In this document: positions 1-6,358 of the stretch, one piece after another
Layout: each line of letters starts with the position of its first letter
How positions within the stretch are numbered: position 1 is the first letter of the stretch
Source: an uncultured Lachnospiraceae bacterium
GTDB lineage: Bacteria; Bacillota; Clostridia; Lachnospirales; Lachnospiraceae
Length of the DNA: 10,715 nt
Reading direction: 5' to 3'
Assembly (NCBI GenBank): GCA_947175845.1
Contig: CAMWOK010000080.1
Span: forward strand, 1 to 10,715
The notes under the pieces: model-generated
The model's database searches: none
Told to the model about the DNA's origin: nothing
Seen by the model: the letters and a program-made list of their open reading frames with translations, nothing else
Position numbers and translations under genes: made by a program

Positions 1-51
1 AATACACAGGATTTATCGGAGTTTTTTTGAATATATGCCGCGGGAGCACAG

Positions 52-120
52 GCAGAATTGAATATGCAAAATGCCTTATGTGAGCAAGCTCCCAACAGTA
101 TTTTGCATATCCAATTTTGC
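52..120. repeat. Long imperfect inverted repeat upstream of rex
   Basis: The arms at 52-72 and 100-120 are each 21 nt and are reverse complements except for one G/T (wobble) and one A/C position. The spacer is 27 nt and itself holds a small GAGC-AA-GCTC hairpin at 82-91. No T-run follows the right arm, so it does not look like an intrinsic terminator for the plus strand. It lies between whatever gene precedes the window and the rex promoter. It could be an extragenic palindromic repeat, an mRNA 3' stabilising structure or a protein-binding site; the sequence alone does not decide. Confidence 0.7.
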
Positions 121-126
121 ATGGCT

Positions 127-142
127 GAACTGTTACCAGTTC
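127..142. repeat. Small perfect inverted repeat before the rex promoter
   Basis: GAACTG and CAGTTC flank a 4-nt spacer (TTAC), giving a 6-bp stem. It ends 24 nt before the rex -35 box. No T-tract follows. It may be an additional operator or chance; there is no family-specific consensus I can match. Confidence 0.35.
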
Positions 143-165
143 GACAAGATTGTGGCGGAAAAGAT

Positions 166-183
166 TTGACAATCATTTAACAA
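166..183. promoter_or_regulatory. Probable Rex operator (autoregulatory)
   Basis: TTGACAATCATTTAACAA matches the Rex box of Firmicutes, TTGTTAA-N4-TTAACAA, at 12 of 14 specified positions, and the right half (TTAACAA) is perfect. The two mismatches are in the left half, exactly where the sequence also serves as the -35 hexamer. A Rex dimer bound here would cover the -35 box and most of the spacer, so it should repress rex when NADH is low and release when NADH rises. Rex autoregulation is known in other Gram-positive bacteria; its operation here is inferred. Confidence 0.72.
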
Positions 184-194
184 TATTGTATAAT
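166..194 (+). promoter_or_regulatory. Sigma-A promoter of rex
   Basis: TTGACA at 166-171 and TATAAT at 189-194 are both perfect matches to the consensus, separated by the optimal 17 nt. Transcription should start near 201, leaving a leader of about 105 nt before the chosen rex start. The -35 hexamer lies inside the left half of a Rex-type operator. Confidence 0.88.
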
Positions 195-305
195 TATACC
201 ATATATTTTGTTATTTTTTTGGCAGATTGTATATGGAATGTGTTTCAGGTGAATCATATTTCATGTATGGCTGAAAGGGTACTGGACACATGGAGGTTGG
301 GAATC

Positions 306-932
306 GTGGATGATAAGAATATATCACAGGCGGTTGTCGCTCGGCTTCCCCGATATTACAGATATCTGGGAGATTTGAAAAACAGCGGTATCGAGAGGAT
401 ATCATCACAGGATTTGAGCAGAATGATGAAGGTCACGGCGTCACAGATCCGGCAGGATTTCAACAATTTTGGCGGGTTTGGGCAGCAGGGATACGGGTAC
501 AATGTGGAGTATCTGTACAATGAGATTGCAAAGATACTCGGTCTGGACAAGACGTATAACCTGATCATCGTGGGTGCGGGGCACCTCGGTCAGGCGCTTG
601 CGAACTACGTGAACTTTGAGCGCAGGGGATTTATTGTAAAGGGCATTTTTGATAAAAATCCGGAGCTTTACGGGAAAGAGCTCCGCGGTATTGCGGTGCA
701 GCCGGTGGGAAATATTGAGCGCTTTGTCAGGGAGAACGACATTGATGTGGCAGTGCTCACGATACCCAAGGACGGTGTGGCAAGGACGGTCGAGATACTG
801 GTCAGATGTAACATCAAGGCGATCTGGAACTTTGCGCACGTGGACCTGAATGTGCCGGAGAGCATTGTGGTCGAGAACGTGCATCTTTCTGACAGCCTCA
901 TGAAATTGTCGTACGGCATTGCAAACCAGTAG
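306..932 (+). CDS. rex: Redox-sensing transcriptional repressor Rex
   Basis: Rex is a dimeric cytoplasmic repressor that binds DNA when NAD+ is abundant and lets go when NADH binds; it controls fermentation and other NADH-consuming genes. Residues about 1-75 are the winged helix, with the recognition region TASQIRQDFNNFGGFGQQGY at 44-63. Residues about 80-205 are the Rossmann domain, with GAGHLG at 90-95. The C-terminal part ends in the typical VVENVHLSDSLMKLSY stretch. I chose the GTG start because GGAGGT at 292-297 sits 8 nt upstream and the product (208 residues, MDDKNISQAV...) matches the family in length and N-terminus. An in-frame ATG at 267 would add 13 residues but has no well-placed ribosome binding site. 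It is followed after 15 nt by a coiled-coil gene in the same transcript and carries a Rex-type operator in its own promoter. Confidence 0.96.
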   Translation: MDDKNISQAVVARLPRYYRYLGDLKNSGIERISSQDLSRMMKVTASQIRQDFNNFGGFGQQGYGYNVEYLYNEIAKILGLDKTYNLIIVGAGHLGQALANYVNFERRGFIVKGIFDKNPELYGKELRGIAVQPVGNIERFVRENDIDVAVLTIPKDGVARTVEILVRCNIKAIWNFAHVDLNVPESIVVENVHLSDSLMKLSYGIANQ

Positions 933-947
933 ATGGAGGGTGGAGAT

Positions 948-1598
948 ATGGAACAGGACGACGAGGTCTTTAAAGAGGCGCTGATCGGGAAAAAGATACC
1001 GATACTGACGCTGGATAACCAGTGGCACAGGCTCTTTACACAGACGGGGGCGAACGAGGAGATACAGCAGCTCGAGGACAATCTCAACGAGATTCTCAAG
1101 CGGCAGGGAAAGCTCAACACGGAATTAAAGAGCCTCTCCGCGTTCAAGAAGAAGCTCATGCAGGAGATTGTCTCGATCATGGAGCTTCCGGACAGTTCGG
1201 CGAAAGAGAAGAAGATGTCGGACAACAAGCGCATGATTGAGGAGTCCAACCAGAAGATGGACGACTACAACGACGAGCTGATGGAGATACCCCGGCAGAT
1301 AGACGAGGCAAATTTCGCGCTGATGCTGGCGTCAATGCGGCTGTGCTACGACAGGATACAGCAGAATGTGCAGGAGATTGACGAGATTAACCGATGGGTG
1401 TCCGACTTTAAGATTCAGCTCAAGAAAAAGATTATCCAGAAGCAGCAGAAAGAAATCTGGAACGACGAGATGTACAATTATATGCACTCGATTTTCGGGC
1501 CGGATGTAATTGATATGTTTGACATGAAGTACAATCCCCAGAATGTGCTGAATAAAGCGAAAGATTTGGTTGATGATAAAACTCCTAGGCAGGAATAA
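948..1598 (+). CDS. Conserved coiled-coil protein of unknown function, co-transcribed with rex
   Basis: I cannot assign a function. The 216-residue product has no signal peptide or membrane segment, so it should be cytoplasmic. A short N-terminal region with KKIPILTLDNQWHRLF (residues 15-30) precedes a long, charged, helical section (about 36-175) with heptad-like spacing of L, I and M, which suggests a coiled coil with at least two long helices. It ends in a conserved-looking block, YNYMHSIFGPDVIDMFDMKY. The ATG is chosen because GGAGGG at 935-940 lies 7 nt before it; the ATG at 933 directly abuts the rex stop and overlaps this ribosome binding site. The protein resembles hypothetical proteins I recall from Lachnospiraceae; I cannot name a Pfam family. 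Placement after rex suggests redox-responsive co-expression. Confidence 0.85.
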   Translation: MEQDDEVFKEALIGKKIPILTLDNQWHRLFTQTGANEEIQQLEDNLNEILKRQGKLNTELKSLSAFKKKLMQEIVSIMELPDSSAKEKKMSDNKRMIEESNQKMDDYNDELMEIPRQIDEANFALMLASMRLCYDRIQQNVQEIDEINRWVSDFKIQLKKKIIQKQQKEIWNDEMYNYMHSIFGPDVIDMFDMKYNPQNVLNKAKDLVDDKTPRQE

Positions 1599-1617
1599 CT
1601 GTTTCGGAGTTTTTTTT
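1578..1617 (+). terminator. Intrinsic terminator of the rex operon
   Basis: AAAACTCC (1578-1585) pairs with GGAGTTTT (1606-1613) across a 20-nt loop and runs into eight T residues (1610-1617). The left arm and part of the loop are inside the last seven codons of the coiled-coil gene, so the translating ribosome may affect its efficiency. The stem is A/T-heavy and the loop is large, so read-through into the next operon is possible. Confidence 0.6.
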
Positions 1618-1629
1618 CGTGGCAGAATG

Positions 1630-1638
1630 TGTTATACT
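1630..1638 (+). promoter_or_regulatory. Likely extended -10 promoter of the nnrED-alr unit
   Basis: TGT-TATACT forms an extended -10 element (TG at 1630-1631, hexamer at 1633-1638). The matching -35 position falls in the T-run of the preceding terminator and is poor. A start near 1645 would leave only a short leader before the ribosome binding site at 1648-1654. The call rests on one hexamer plus the TG motif. Confidence 0.45.
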
Positions 1639-1664
1639 GAGAAAAACGGGAGGAAAGGCTGGGA

Positions 1665-3239
1665 TTGCTTATGGAATATGTGCTGACAGCGGCGGAGATG
1701 AAAGCTTGTGACGGGGCGGCGATTGCGGAGTACGGCATCCCTTCGCTGGTGCTGATGGAGCGCGCCGCGCTGCAGACAGCGCAGGTGATTGTGGACAGAT
1801 ATGGATCGGACGTCTACGTGGGCGTCATGGCGGGCAGTGGCAACAATGGCGGCGACGGGATTGCCGTGGCGCGGATTCTCCAGGAGCGGGGAATTCGCGC
1901 CGAGATCAATCTGGTCGGCGGGAGTGCAAAGCTGTCAGCCGAGACTGCCGCCCAGCTCGAGACTGCAAAGAAGTTAAAGATTCCCATTCATTACGGAGTG
2001 GAACACACGCTGTATGATGTGATTGTGGATGCAATATTTGGCATCGGCCTCTCCCGCGATGTGGAGGGAGACTACAGGAAGGCAGTCGAGGCGGTGAACG
2101 CGTCGCATGCAAAGGTTGTGGCGGTGGACATTCCGTCGGGGGTCAACACGGACGACGGGAGTATTATGGGGTGCGCTGTGAAGGCGGATGTCACGGTCAC
2201 GTTCGCCTACAGGAAGCTTGGGCTGATGCTCTATCCGGGCGCGTCGTGCGCCGGGGAGGTCGTCTGCGCCCCGATCGGGATTCCCAGGGCTGTCACAGAC
2301 AGAAAGCGGACGGGAGTGGTCACGTTTACCGACCGCAAAAAGGATCTGAATTTTCCGTCCAGAAGTCCGTCCGGCAACAAGGGAACCTTTGGAAAAGTGC
2401 TGCTTATTGCGGGCAGTAGAAGCATGGGCGGCGCATGTCTGCTGTCCGCGCTGAGCGCCTATCGCACGGGCGCAGGCATGGTGCGTGTGTTTACGGCTTC
2501 ACAGAATCGGGAGGGCCTGCTGAAAAAGCTTCCCGAAGCGATTGTGGATGTGTACAGGGATGAGACGGATGACGGGGAGGCAGGGATATCACAGGCGGAG
2601 GCGGCAGTGCTTATAAACGGCATGGCTTGGGCGGACGTCGTGGCTGTCGGCCCCGGACTCTCCATGTCGGGAAAGGCGAAATCACTTCTGGAGCTGGTGT
2701 TGGAGCACTGTGACAGGCCGCTCGTCGTGGACGCGGATGCGCTCAACATCCTGGCGCAGAATCCAAAGCTGCTCAGGCAGTTTGCCTGCGGGCACAGAAG
2801 AAATGACAGTGATGTCATATTTACGCCGCATCTGGGGGAATTTTCCCGGTTGCTGCAGTGCCCTGTGGCACAGCTCAAGAAGGATATCATTGGCAGCTGC
2901 AAGGCATTTACCAAAATGTACGACGTGTCCCTTGTGTGCAAGGACGCCCGGACGCTTGTGGCCAAACGTGGGAAGCTGACCTACCTCAACGCCAGCGGAA
3001 ACGACGGCATGGCGACGGCGGGGGCGGGGGATGTGCTCACAGGAGTCATAGCAGGGCTTCTGGCGCAGGGCTGCAGCGGGTTTGAGGCGGCGGTGATGGG
3101 CACCTACGCGCACGGCCTTGCAGGGGATGCGGCGCGGGCGGAGACGTCCGCATACTATATCATGGCGCAGGACATCATCAAGGCGCTCGGGGAAATTCAG
3201 AGGGAACAGTCAGGAGAGGGAGTATATGAGACATTGTGA
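1665..3239 (+). CDS. nnrD: Bifunctional NAD(P)H-hydrate epimerase / ADP-dependent NAD(P)H-hydrate dehydratase
   Basis: This enzyme repairs hydrated, inactive NADHX and NADPHX: the N-terminal half (NnrE, YjeF_N) interconverts R and S forms and the C-terminal half (NnrD, YjeF_C) dehydrates the S form using ADP. The epimerase covers residues about 1-210, with GSGNNGGDG at 57-65, DAIFGIGL at 122-129 and DIPSG at 155-159. The ribokinase-like dehydratase covers about 225-515, with GNKGTFGKVLLIAGS at 237-251, VGPGL at 328-332, VVDADALN at 354-361, TPHLGEF at 387-393 and NDGMATAGAGDVLTG at 446-460, where D456 is the expected catalytic base. At 524 residues it has the full fused length. The start is uncertain by two residues: TTG at 1665 lies 11 nt after GGAGG, whereas ATG at 1671 lies 17 nt away but fits the family N-terminus. 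Its 3' end overlaps alr by 14 nt. Confidence 0.95.
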   Translation: MLMEYVLTAAEMKACDGAAIAEYGIPSLVLMERAALQTAQVIVDRYGSDVYVGVMAGSGNNGGDGIAVARILQERGIRAEINLVGGSAKLSAETAAQLETAKKLKIPIHYGVEHTLYDVIVDAIFGIGLSRDVEGDYRKAVEAVNASHAKVVAVDIPSGVNTDDGSIMGCAVKADVTVTFAYRKLGLMLYPGASCAGEVVCAPIGIPRAVTDRKRTGVVTFTDRKKDLNFPSRSPSGNKGTFGKVLLIAGSRSMGGACLLSALSAYRTGAGMVRVFTASQNREGLLKKLPEAIVDVYRDETDDGEAGISQAEAAVLINGMAWADVVAVGPGLSMSGKAKSLLELVLEHCDRPLVVDADALNILAQNPKLLRQFACGHRRNDSDVIFTPHLGEFSRLLQCPVAQLKKDIIGSCKAFTKMYDVSLVCKDARTLVAKRGKLTYLNASGNDGMATAGAGDVLTGVIAGLLAQGCSGFEAAVMGTYAHGLAGDAARAETSAYYIMAQDIIKALGEIQREQSGEGVYETL

Positions 3240-4380
3240 CAGGGCTTGGGCGGAGATCGATCTGGATGCACTGCTCTTTAACGTGAACAGCATCAGGGAG
3301 AGGATAGACGAAAAGACAAAGATTATAGCAGTTGTGAAGGCGGACGGGTACGGGCACGGCGCCAGCCAGATTGCACGGCTGCTCGAGGGCGAGGAGCGGG
3401 TGTGGGGCTATGCGGTCGCGACAGCGGAGGAGGCGTTCGCCCTGCGGGGCGACGGGATACGCAAGCCGGTGCTGGTGCTGGGTTACACGTTTCCGGACAG
3501 CTATGAGCGGATGATCGAACTGGACGTGCGCTCCACGGTCTTTACTTGTGAGACCGCCTGCGCGCTGTCCGACATCGCAGTGAAGGCGGGCAAAAAGTGT
3601 ATGGTCCACCTGAAAGTCGACACCGGGATGTGCAGAATCGGCGTTATGCCCGACGGGGAAGGTGTGGCGCTGGCACAGCAGATCGACGCGCTTCCCGGCC
3701 TGGAGATGGAAGGGATCTTTACGCATTTTGCGACGTCGGACGAGGCCGACCTGACGAAGGCGTATCGACAGCTGACACTGTTCAGGGAATATGCTGCGCG
3801 CGTCGAGGAGACACTGCAGAGGACGATTCCGATGAAGCACTGCTCAAACAGCGCGGGGATTGTACGGATGCCGGAGGCGGATATGGACGCGGTGCGCGCG
3901 GGGATTATCCTGTACGGACTGTGGCCTTCGGACGTGGTGCAGGCGGACGCGGGGATTGCGCTCAGGCCGATGCTTTCGTTCAACTCAAGCGTCGTGTATG
4001 TCAAGACCGTTCCGGCGGGGCAGGAGATCAGCTACGGAGGCACTTACACGACGACAAGAAAGACGAGAGTCGCAACTATCTGTATCGGCTATGCCGACGG
4101 ATATCCGAGAAGCCTCTCGAACATTGGGCATGTGCTCATCCGGGGACACAGAGCGCCGATCCTCGGGCGGGTGTGCATGGATCAGTTCATGGCTGACGTC
4201 ACGGATATCAGTGCGCCTGTGCGCGTCGGGGAGAAAGTCACGCTGATCGGCAGGGATGCAGACGCGCACATCACCATGGAGGAGCTGGGCGAACTTTCGG
4301 GCAGGTTCAACTACGAGCTTGCCTGCGATATCGGAAAGCGCATTCCGCGCGTCTACAGGTTAAACGACACACTGATCTGA
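3226..4380 (+). CDS. alr: Alanine racemase (PLP-dependent)
   Basis: It converts L-alanine to D-alanine for peptidoglycan precursors. The 384-residue product has the family's two domains: a PLP-binding barrel (about 1-240) and a C-terminal beta domain. AVVKADGYGHGA holds the PLP lysine, K38. VDTGMCRIG is at 131-139, and R224 in AVRAGIILYGL is the arginine expected to contact the PLP ring nitrogen. Y270 in ISYGGTY is the second catalytic base, and CMDQ is at 317-320. The ATG is chosen because AGGAGA at 3212-3217 precedes it by 8 nt and because the protein then begins with the usual RAWAEIDLDAL block; an open frame extends further upstream inside nnrD but has no such support. The 14-nt overlap with nnrD implies translational coupling. 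An alr-mazF order is also seen in Bacillus, where mazE lies between them. Confidence 0.97.
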   Translation: MRHCDRAWAEIDLDALLFNVNSIRERIDEKTKIIAVVKADGYGHGASQIARLLEGEERVWGYAVATAEEAFALRGDGIRKPVLVLGYTFPDSYERMIELDVRSTVFTCETACALSDIAVKAGKKCMVHLKVDTGMCRIGVMPDGEGVALAQQIDALPGLEMEGIFTHFATSDEADLTKAYRQLTLFREYAARVEETLQRTIPMKHCSNSAGIVRMPEADMDAVRAGIILYGLWPSDVVQADAGIALRPMLSFNSSVVYVKTVPAGQEISYGGTYTTTRKTRVATICIGYADGYPRSLSNIGHVLIRGHRAPILGRVCMDQFMADVTDISAPVRVGEKVTLIGRDADAHITMEELGELSGRFNYELACDIGKRIPRVYRLNDTLI

Positions 4381-4457
4381 GCGCATAAACATGAAAATTT
4401 TGCTTGTCAACTGTATAAAAAATTCTGTGCTGGAAAAAATAGTATCATACAAATAAA

Positions 4458-4474
4458 AGAATAGATTCTATTCT
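4458..4474. promoter_or_regulatory. Perfect 7-bp palindrome before mazF
   Basis: AGAATAG and CTATTCT flank three central bases (ATT). The site ends 7 nt before the mazF ribosome binding site. It has the geometry of a dimer-binding operator, and the mRNA could also form a weak hairpin. No consensus for a named regulator is evident. There is no good sigma-A promoter in the 114-nt alr-mazF gap, although TATAAA-like and TATCAT-like hexamers occur. Confidence 0.45.
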
Positions 4475-4494
4475 GTGGACAGAGGTGTATGATG

Positions 4495-4836
4495 ATGAAA
4501 AGAGGAGATATTTATTATGCAGATTTAAGACCCGTGGTAGGCTCGGAGCAGGGCGGCGTCAGGCCGGTGCTGATTATACAGAATGATGTGGGAAACAGGC
4601 ACAGCCCGACCGTGATCTGTGCGGCGATCACATCGAAGATGAACAAGGCGAACCTGCCCACACATATCGAGCTGAACGCGGGAAATTACGACATGGTGAA
4701 AGATTCGGTGATACTGCTCGAGCAGCTGCGGACAATCGATAAAAAACGTCTGAAGGATAAGGTGTGCCATCTGGACTCCCCGATTATGCAGAGAGTCAAC
4801 AGAGCCTTGCAAATCAGTCTTGAGCTTGATACATAA
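4495..4836 (+). CDS. mazF: MazF/PemK-family endoribonuclease toxin (EndoA-like), no mazE seen
   Basis: MazF toxins are small dimeric RNases that cut single-stranded mRNA at short sequences; the Bacillus homologue EndoA cuts at UACAU. The 113-residue product has the full family core: KRGDIYYADLRPVVGSEQGG, then VRPVLIIQN with the catalytic-type arginine R23, AAITSK with T46, LPTHIEL, and SVILLEQLRTIDK. It looks closely similar to B. subtilis EndoA from memory. Of three tandem ATG codons (4489, 4492, 4495) I take the last, since GAGGTG at 4482-4487 is then 7 nt away and the product begins MKRGD as usual. In Bacillus the antitoxin lies between alr and the toxin; here that gap encodes no antitoxin-like protein, only a 21-codon open frame at 4391. 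The enzyme appears intact. Whether it is neutralised by a remote antitoxin is unknown. Confidence 0.93.
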   Translation: MKRGDIYYADLRPVVGSEQGGVRPVLIIQNDVGNRHSPTVICAAITSKMNKANLPTHIELNAGNYDMVKDSVILLEQLRTIDKKRLKDKVCHLDSPIMQRVNRALQISLELDT

Positions 4837-4845
4837 GGCTGGATA

Positions 4846-4874
4846 TTGACGTTTTTTATGATAGATGATATATT
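4846..4874 (+). promoter_or_regulatory. Sigma-A promoter of the CBS protein-yebC-ogg operon
   Basis: TTGACG (4846-4851) and TATATT (4869-4874) are separated by 17 nt, each one base off consensus. The promoter begins 10 nt after the mazF stop. Transcription should begin near 4881, giving a leader of about 65 nt, so the following three genes can be expressed independently of mazF. Confidence 0.8.
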
Positions 4875-4886
4875 AGAGAGGTGTGG

Positions 4887-4902
4887 CCTGCCATTTGGCG
4901 GG
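4887..4902 (+). other. Short hairpin in the leader of the CBS-protein operon
   Basis: CCTGCC and GGCGGG pair with one G-U wobble around an ATTT loop, giving a 6-bp stem a few bases after the predicted transcription start. No T-run follows, so it is not a terminator. It could be a 5' stabilising stem-loop. I see no known riboswitch architecture in the short leader. Confidence 0.4.
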
Positions 4903-4946
4903 TTACGCCTTATTAAGATTGATAAAATAAAGGAGAGAAGTAAGAG

Positions 4947-6332
4947 ATGGACGATGGAGGGGCTTCGGCCTGTAGTGTGATCTTGTTTCTGGTGATGCTT
5001 TTTGTCGAGGCGGTGCTTGTCGGTTTTGGCAAGGCTATCAACCTCATGAACGAGAAGGAAATCGAGCGCAGGGCGGAGGAGGAAAAGGACAAAAAGTCGA
5101 TTCTGCTGCACCGGATTGTCGAGCGTTCCACAGTGTATGTCAACTCCATACAGATGATAACGACGCTGATTGAGCTGGTGATGGGATACTTTTTCCTGCC
5201 CAGATGGGCAGCTTCGCTCAAGAGACAGCTTGGCGGACGCGCATTTTTGCAGGATGTGGATGATGCGGTTCTGGGATGGGCGTCCCTGATACTCGCGGCG
5301 TTTCTGCTCATGTATGTGATGCTTACATTCGGATTTCTTCTGCCCAAAAAGATTGCGCAGAAGTATCCCGACGCGTGGGCGTACCGCTTTATACGCCACA
5401 TACAGTTTCTGCGCACGGCACTCTATCCGCTGACAAAGATTGTAGCGGTCTCCGCCAACGGGCTTCTGATGCTGTTCGGCCTGAGAAACACGGACGAGCA
5501 GTCGGATGTCACGGAGGAGGAGATTATTTCCATGGTCAATGAAGGGCATGAACTCGGCGTCCTCGAGGCCGGAGAGGTGGAGATGATCACGAACATATTT
5601 GAGTTCGGCGACAAGAAGGCAAGCGATATCATGACGCACCGCAACAACATCATGGCGATCGACAGCACGACGCCGTTCATGGACGCGCTCGGATTTATGC
5701 TCAAGGAGAGCAACAGCAGATATCCGGTCTACGAGGAGAATCTCGACCATGTGATCGGCGTGCTGTACCTGAAGGATGCCATGCGCATACATACCTCTGA
5801 CGAGAGCCTGAACCAGCCGATCGGGACTGTGGAAGGGCTTTTCCGGGAAGCGGTGTTTGTGCCGGAAACCAAGAATATCGACGACCTGTTCCGCAGTATG
5901 CAGTCCGGGAAAAATCAGATGGTCATCGTCATGGACGAGTACGGCCAGACGTCGGGGCTTGTGACCATGGAGGACATTCTCGAGGAGATTGTCGGCAACA
6001 TTATGGACGAGTACGACCCAGAGGAGAACCATATTGAGGAGAAGGGCGAAAATGAGTATGTCATTGAGGGAATGACGAAGCTTGAGGATCTGGAAGAGCG
6101 CTTTGACATCACGTTTGGGGAGACCGAGTTTGAGACGTTGAACGGGTATCTCATATCCAAGCTTGACCGCATCCCGGACGAGGACGAGAATTCTGAGGTT
6201 GCGGTGGACGGGTACACATTCAAAATTGTGAAAGTGGAAAAAAATGTGATACAGTCCGTTCTGGTCAGAAAAGTGGAGCACACAGAGCAGCCGGAGCCGG
6301 AGAAGGGGGACAACACCTCTGAAAATAGATAG
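4947..6332 (+). CDS. DUF21 (CNNM) / CBS-pair / CorC_HlyC membrane protein
   Basis: These proteins are often labelled hemolysin-like; some relatives transport or export magnesium, and the role here is not proven. The 461-residue product has an N-terminal membrane part: hydrophobic segments at about 9-29, 67-84, 109-132 and 158-178, with a charged loop (35-60) after the first. A CBS pair follows (about 225-350): HRNNIMAIDSTTPFMDAL, then SRYPVYEENLDHVIGVLYLKD, and VIVMDEYGQTSGLVTMEDILEEIVGNI at 327-352, the family's best-known block. A CorC_HlyC domain covers about 365-445. The tail is acidic and low-complexity. CBS pairs usually bind adenine nucleotides. AGGAGAG at 4931-4937 supports the ATG. 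It is the first gene of an operon and lies 26 nt before yebC. Confidence 0.92.
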   Translation: MDDGGASACSVILFLVMLFVEAVLVGFGKAINLMNEKEIERRAEEEKDKKSILLHRIVERSTVYVNSIQMITTLIELVMGYFFLPRWAASLKRQLGGRAFLQDVDDAVLGWASLILAAFLLMYVMLTFGFLLPKKIAQKYPDAWAYRFIRHIQFLRTALYPLTKIVAVSANGLLMLFGLRNTDEQSDVTEEEIISMVNEGHELGVLEAGEVEMITNIFEFGDKKASDIMTHRNNIMAIDSTTPFMDALGFMLKESNSRYPVYEENLDHVIGVLYLKDAMRIHTSDESLNQPIGTVEGLFREAVFVPETKNIDDLFRSMQSGKNQMVIVMDEYGQTSGLVTMEDILEEIVGNIMDEYDPEENHIEEKGENEYVIEGMTKLEDLEERFDITFGETEFETLNGYLISKLDRIPDEDENSEVAVDGYTFKIVKVEKNVIQSVLVRKVEHTEQPEPEKGDNTSENR

Positions 6333-6358
6333 CAGTTGAGAAAAAGGAGAGATAGAAT

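Noticed and set aside
1..51. Possible end of an upstream gene or tail of its terminator (CGGAG followed by seven T's at 17-28)
   Set aside because: All three plus-strand frames are open for a short distance from the edge and stop by 83, so no frame can be preferred, and the left arm of any terminator stem would lie outside the window.
263..274. Tiny upstream open frame (ATG TAT GGC TGA) in the rex leader, preceded by AGGTGA
   Set aside because: Three codons are too short to judge, and an ATG by chance after a purine-rich stretch is common.
441..1028. Minus-strand open frame of 195 codons opposite rex
   Set aside because: It overlaps the well-supported rex and the start of the next gene, and its product has no recognisable motif.
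4404..4421. Second Rex-like site before mazF (TTGTCAA with a poor right half)
   Set aside because: Only about 11 of 14 positions match in an A/T-rich gap, the right half is degenerate, and it is not placed on a recognisable promoter.
4391..4456. 21-codon open frame in the alr-mazF gap as a candidate antitoxin
   Set aside because: It has no ribosome binding site, is shorter than any known MazE, and its product has no DNA-binding or acidic tail features.
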